From Lichenicoccus sp963693035 (GTDB lineage: Bacteria > Pseudomonadota > Alphaproteobacteria > Acetobacterales > Acetobacteraceae), in the NCBI GenBank assembly GCA_963693035.2, contig CAXMMQ010000006.1:186001-250000 (forward strand): a DNA stretch of 64,000 nucleotides. Direction: 5' to 3'. Position numbers and translations under genes: made by a program. Shown piece after piece: positions 60,793 through 64,000 of the stretch (the first letter of the stretch is position 1; each line of letters opens with the position of its first letter). Below the pieces are notes generated by a model. It worked only from the letters and a program-made list of their open reading frames with translations. It did not search any database and was not told the DNA's origin.

Positions 60793-61925
60793 ATGGAAGC
60801 GACGAGGTTGCCTTGTGTCGCGATCTGCACGCCTGACCGCGGCGCCGCCACGCCGGGCGGCAGCGCGCCGTGCGCGCGCATGATCTGCTGGCAGGCGGTG
60901 CGCATGTCCTGGCGCAGATCGTGGTGCAGCACGGCGCTTATCTTGCCCGCGCGCAGCAGGCGCACATTGTCGGCGTCAAGGTCGTGGCCGATGAACACCC
61001 GGCACGCCCGTCCGGCCATCTCGAACGCCGACACCAGCGCCGCATTGCCGCCGCCGATCGAATACACGCCGGCAATGGCCGGATGCGCGGCGAGCGCCGC
61101 GCGAGCCAGCGTGAAGGTGGCGCCGTCGACGCCAAGCCCCTCGGTGATCTCGACGATGCCGAGATGCGGGGAACGCACGCGCAGGGCGGCTTGGAATGCC
61201 GCCTCGCGCTCCTCCTCGCCGCGGAACCTCTCGCTGCTGATGCTGACCAGGATGTCGGCTTCTGCCTCGCCGAGCCACGCGCCGAGCAGGTAGGCCGCGG
61301 TCTCTCCGGCCGCCTCGTTGTCGATGCCGACATAGGCCAGGCGCCGGGTCGCCGGCAGGTCGGTGACCAGCGTCAGCACCGGCACGCCGGCCTCCGCCAG
61401 CCTCGCCACCGCTGCGATCACCTCCGGCTCGTTGCGCGCCTTGAGCAGCACGCCGTTGCTGCCGCGCAGCGCGATGCGCTACAGGATCGCCGCCATCGCG
61501 GCGCTGCCGATCGTCTCGTGGGTTTCATACCGGCAGCGGAACACCGCCGGATGCAGGTTCGGCAGCTCGGCCTCGAGCGCCGAGCGCACCGCCTCGGTGA
61601 AGCGCAGCGGCGCCTCGATGACGATGTCGATGATGAACTTGCGGCCGGACAGACCAAGTTGCGCGCTTTGCCGATCGAGTTCGCGCAGCGCCTGCTCGAC
61701 CCGGCGCACGGTATGCGCGCGCACGCCGCCGCGCCGGTGCAGCACGCGATCGACGGTCGCCTCGCTTACCCCGGCCTGCAGGGCGATCTCCTTGACCAGG
61801 AACCGGTGGGACAGGTCTCGAACTCCATGACCGAGGCGCCATCCTGATGGATTTTTGAGGGTTCGGCGAGCTGCGATCCTCAGGCGCCGGCGGTATAGCT
61901 CGACGACAAGAAACCACCGCGCCAC
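60789..61925 (-). pseudogene. LacI-family transcriptional regulator, interrupted
   Basis: Two frames in the same phase form a single LacI-type protein: the first (61479-61925) holds the helix-turn-helix (LVKEIALQAGVSEATVDRVL, HRRGGVRAHTVRRVEQALRE) and the start of the effector domain; an in-frame TAG at 61479-61481 follows AAIL; the rest (to 60789) continues RIALRGSNGVLLKARNEPEV and ends with the complete sugar-binding C-terminal domain. Removing one stop codon restores the whole repressor. The N-terminus also lacks a normal start: the residue that should be the initiator of SHRFLVKE is CTG (61812-61814) with GGAG eight bases upstream, so ATG may have mutated. A GTG at 61925 opens the frame but overlaps the phyH leader. 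It should regulate the importer convergent to it. Confidence 0.8.
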
Positions 61926-61936
61926 GGAGGCACGCC

Positions 61937-63130
61937 ATGAAAGCCGACAACCTCGCCGAGATCCGCCGCCGCCGGGGCTGGCTGCGCGAAGCCGATTGCG
62001 ACATCCAGGAGTTCGCGCGCCTGCAGTCGCGCACCACCGAGGCGGCCGACTACCCGCTCGCGGTCGAAATCGCCGGCAATGTTCCGGTCTATGACGGCGA
62101 ATCGATCCGCAGCGCCGCCGGCGAGGCGAATTCCCGGGAGGCGCTGCTCGCAGAGTGGTCCGACGCGATGCAGGATGGACCCGGTATCGTCGCCTTCCGC
62201 CAGGCCTTTCCCGACCATGCGGTGATCGACGCCGCGACCGCGCGCTTCAACGAGATGATCGCCGCCGAGCGTGAAGCCGGGCGTGTCGCCGCGGATCATT
62301 TCGCCAAGCCGGGCGCCAACGACCGGGTCTGGAACGCGCTGGAGAAGCTCTGCCTGCGCGACCCGGGGCTGTTCGCCGCCTATTACGGCAACGAGGCGAT
62401 CGCGCTGGTCAGCGAGGCGTGGCTCGGACCGGCCTACCAGGTCACCTCGCAGGTGAACTGCGTCAATCCCGGTGGGGCCGCACAGTCGCCGCATCGCGAC
62501 TACCATCTCGGCTTCCAGTCGCCGTCGGTGATCGAACGCTTTCCGGCGCATGTGCACCTTCTGTCGCCGTTGCTGACCCTGCAGGGCGCGGTGGCCCATT
62601 GCGACATGCCGCTGGAAAGCGGCCCGACGCTCTATCTGCCGTACTCGCAGGGCTACGCGGCGGGCTATCTCGCGACCGGGCGGCCGGAGTTCCGGACGTA
62701 TTTCGAGGCGCACCACGTCCAGTTGCCGCTGCGCAAGGGCGACGCGGTGTTCTTCAACCCGGCTCTGTTCCATGCCGCCGGCCATAACCGCTCGACCGGC
62801 ATTAGGCGCATGGCCAACCTGCTGCAGGTCTCGTCCGCCTATGGCCGCGCGATGGAGACGGTCGACCGCACTGCCATGAGCCGGGTGCTGTATCCGGCGC
62901 TGCGCTCGCTGCACGCCGCCGGGAGGCTCTCCGACCTACAGGTCGGCAATGCCGTCGCCTCCTGCGCGGAGGGCTACGCCTTTCCGACCAATCTCGACCG
63001 CGACCCGCCGATCGGTGGGCTGGCGCCGGAGAGCCAGTCCGGGCTGATGCAGCGGGCGCTTGCGGAGGGGTGGAGCACTGACGCGTTCGACGGAGCGATC
63101 GGCCGCCAGGCGCTTAACCGGCTCACCTGA
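61937..63130 (+). CDS. Phytanoyl-CoA dioxygenase-like Fe(II)/2-oxoglutarate enzyme
   Basis: A 397-residue cupin-like dioxygenase: metal ligands in SPHRDYH (H186, D188) and a distal His in FHAAGHNRS (about 279-283) followed by an Arg (GIRRM) that binds 2-oxoglutarate. GGAGG precedes the ATG. Members beside sugar importers are thought to hydroxylate small molecules; the substrate is unknown. The gene is divergent from the broken LacI regulator by about 10 bases. Confidence 0.85.
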   Translation: MKADNLAEIRRRRGWLREADCDIQEFARLQSRTTEAADYPLAVEIAGNVPVYDGESIRSAAGEANSREALLAEWSDAMQDGPGIVAFRQAFPDHAVIDAATARFNEMIAAEREAGRVAADHFAKPGANDRVWNALEKLCLRDPGLFAAYYGNEAIALVSEAWLGPAYQVTSQVNCVNPGGAAQSPHRDYHLGFQSPSVIERFPAHVHLLSPLLTLQGAVAHCDMPLESGPTLYLPYSQGYAAGYLATGRPEFRTYFEAHHVQLPLRKGDAVFFNPALFHAAGHNRSTGIRRMANLLQVSSAYGRAMETVDRTAMSRVLYPALRSLHAAGRLSDLQVGNAVASCAEGYAFPTNLDRDPPIGGLAPESQSGLMQRALAEGWSTDAFDGAIGRQALNRLT

Positions 63131-63134
63131 GCAC

Positions 63135-63611
63135 TCAACCGCCTTTGCGCAGCGGACGCAGGTAGGTCGAACCCGATGCAGCAAAGCCGGTGGCCAGGCA
63201 GAAGCCGGCAAGGCCGGGCCGCTCGCCGTCTTCCGTCACCTCCAGCGCGTCGCAGCCGGCGGTGCGGGCCGCCTGTGCCGCCGACTTCACCAGCAGCCGG
63301 CCGATGCCGCGACGGCGCTCGTCGGGCGCCACCAGCAGCAGGCTGACCCGGGCCCGGGGCGCGGCGGACAGCAAGGTGCGATGCCAGTGCAGCACCACGA
63401 TCCCGCTCGGCGGACCCGACGCCAGCGCCACCAGCGCGGTCCCGCTGCCCTGCCGGATTGCTTCCAGGCGCTGCCCCACCTCATGCGTCGAGAGTCCGAT
63501 CCCGGCGAGCGCCAGCAACTCCGAGACACCGGCCGCTTCATGCAGGCCGGCAGCGCGGATCTCGAGCCCGTACCGGCTGCTCAGGGAGCCATGCTCGTGA
63601 CCGCGAACCAT
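63135..63611 (-). CDS. GNAT family N-acetyltransferase
   Basis: A 158-residue acetyltransferase: ARVSLLLVAPDERRRGIGRL (the acetyl-CoA loop R-x-x-G-x-G) and CDALEVTEDGERPGLAGFCL, ATGFAASGSTYLRPL. Substrate unknown. ATG 63611 with AGGGC upstream overlaps the end of the VOC gene, so the two are co-translated. It is convergent with the dioxygenase gene. Confidence 0.85.
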   Translation of the reverse strand: MVRGHEHGSLSSRYGLEIRAAGLHEAAGVSELLALAGIGLSTHEVGQRLEAIRQGSGTALVALASGPPSGIVVLHWHRTLLSAAPRARVSLLLVAPDERRRGIGRLLVKSAAQAARTAGCDALEVTEDGERPGLAGFCLATGFAASGSTYLRPLRKGG

Positions 63612-64000
63612 ACGCCCTGGGGATCGAAGCACTGGGCGATCCAGGCGCCGCCAGGGACCTGCATCGGCGCCTGCACGACCTGCCCACCCGCCGCAGCCAC
63701 GCGCACCACCGCCGCCGCCACGCTGTCGACGATGAAGTAATAGAGCCAGAGCGGCCCCGGCAGCGCCTCGGCGCGGCGCATCATGCCGCCGACGGCGCCG
63801 GCGCCGGTGGCGAAGAGCTGGTACGAGCCGATCGGACCCATGTCGAAGGCGGCGTCCCGGGTCCAGCCGAACAGGCCGGCATAGAAATCGAAGGCCGCCT
63901 CGGGATCGGTTGCGTGCAGCTCGTGCCAGCCGATCTCGCCCGGACTGCGTGTCGCGGGCGTCGCGACGCGGCCTTCGGGCTCCGGTTGGAACAGGGTGAA
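63581..64000 (-). CDS. VOC family protein (5' end cut by window edge)
   Basis: The C-terminal 139 residues of a vicinal-oxygen-chelate (glyoxalase-like) protein: GEIGWHELHATDPEAAFDFY, AGLFGW, GPLWLYYFIVDSVAAAVVRV, AAAGGQVVQAPMQVPGGAWI, and QGVWFAV at the end. The frame is open to base 64000, so the N-terminal domain is missing; related proteins have two such domains. The active metal ligands (H in GWHEL, E in the second half) cannot be checked fully. The ATG at 63841 is internal. Confidence 0.83.
   Translation of the reverse strand, partial: FTLFQPEPEGRVATPATRSPGEIGWHELHATDPEAAFDFYAGLFGWTRDAAFDMGPIGSYQLFATGAGAVGGMMRRAEALPGPLWLYYFIVDSVAAAVVRVAAAGGQVVQAPMQVPGGAWIAQCFDPQGVWFAVTSMAP

Noticed and set aside
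61479..61481. TAG as a recoded sense codon (pyrrolysine or suppressor)
   Set aside because: No pyrrolysine genes or context elements are visible, and a second defect in the start codon makes decay more likely.

Overview
This 64 kb window is a high-GC chromosomal segment of an aerobic, flagellated alphaproteobacterium. Gene content and order point to the Acetobacteraceae/Rhodospirillales side of the class, as inferred from an alphaproteobacterial-type FliX, DUF6468 and MotE in the flagellar block, the NDUFA12-mlaD-DUF2155 cluster, a eukaryote-type NADP isocitrate dehydrogenase, and a one-cysteine DksA. No rRNA, tRNA, CRISPR array, phage or transposase gene was seen. Genes are tightly packed, many with 4-base stop/start overlaps.

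Region by region. 1-8 kb, mostly minus strand: an edge-cut Rieske/FAD oxidoreductase, an OxlT-like transporter, a compact operon otsB-otsA-dsbB-coq7 (trehalose synthesis, periplasmic disulfide formation, ubiquinone hydroxylation), and an envelope/respiration cluster NDUFA12-mlaD-small protein-DUF2155. 8-13 kb: an orphan protein carrying only the C-terminal domain of class II ribonucleotide reductase, coupled to a RidA protein and followed by a FemAB-like acyltransferase; then icd. 13-14.5 kb: recA with an unusual palindrome/direct-repeat control region. 14.5-19.5 kb and 21.5-34.7 kb: two flagellar/chemotaxis blocks (flhB-fliR-fliQ-fliE-flgC-flgB; fliO-fliP; fliL-fliM-DUF6468-motE-cheY-cheZ-large repeat protein; flgF-flgG-flgA-flgH; fliX; flgI-flgJ-flgN-like) with the polyamine genes speD and speE between them. 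34.8-44 kb: a histone-H1-like basic protein, panC, a DUF983 protein, the methionine-salvage isomerase mtnA, a DUF2272 lipoprotein, a rhodanese, a cysteine synthase, an MFS transporter and a proline-rich PRC-barrel protein. 44-55 kb: two SDR enzymes, an OmpR/EnvZ-type two-component pair, a DedA protein, ispE with a TPR partner, a uracil-DNA glycosylase-like protein and a soluble lytic transglycosylase. 55-64 kb: a sugar ABC-importer operon (binding protein, double ATPase, two permeases, DUF4864, channel-like protein), a LacI-type regulator broken by an in-frame stop, a phytanoyl-CoA dioxygenase-like enzyme, a GNAT acetyltransferase and an edge-cut VOC protein.

The most unusual signals are: two near-identical ~106-bp palindromic elements in opposite orientations, each overlapping the stop codon of the gene before it (fliE, speD); the perfect 19-bp palindrome fused to a 10-bp-period direct repeat upstream of recA; the LacI-family gene that seems to have lost both its start codon and its reading frame continuity beside an intact importer; the catalytic-domain-free RNR relative; and a channel-like protein whose selectivity filter is degenerate. 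I see no convincing entirely new multi-gene system, but the orphan RNR-tail/RidA/FemAB unit and the importer operon with two small membrane/exported partners are the best candidates for uncharacterised biology.
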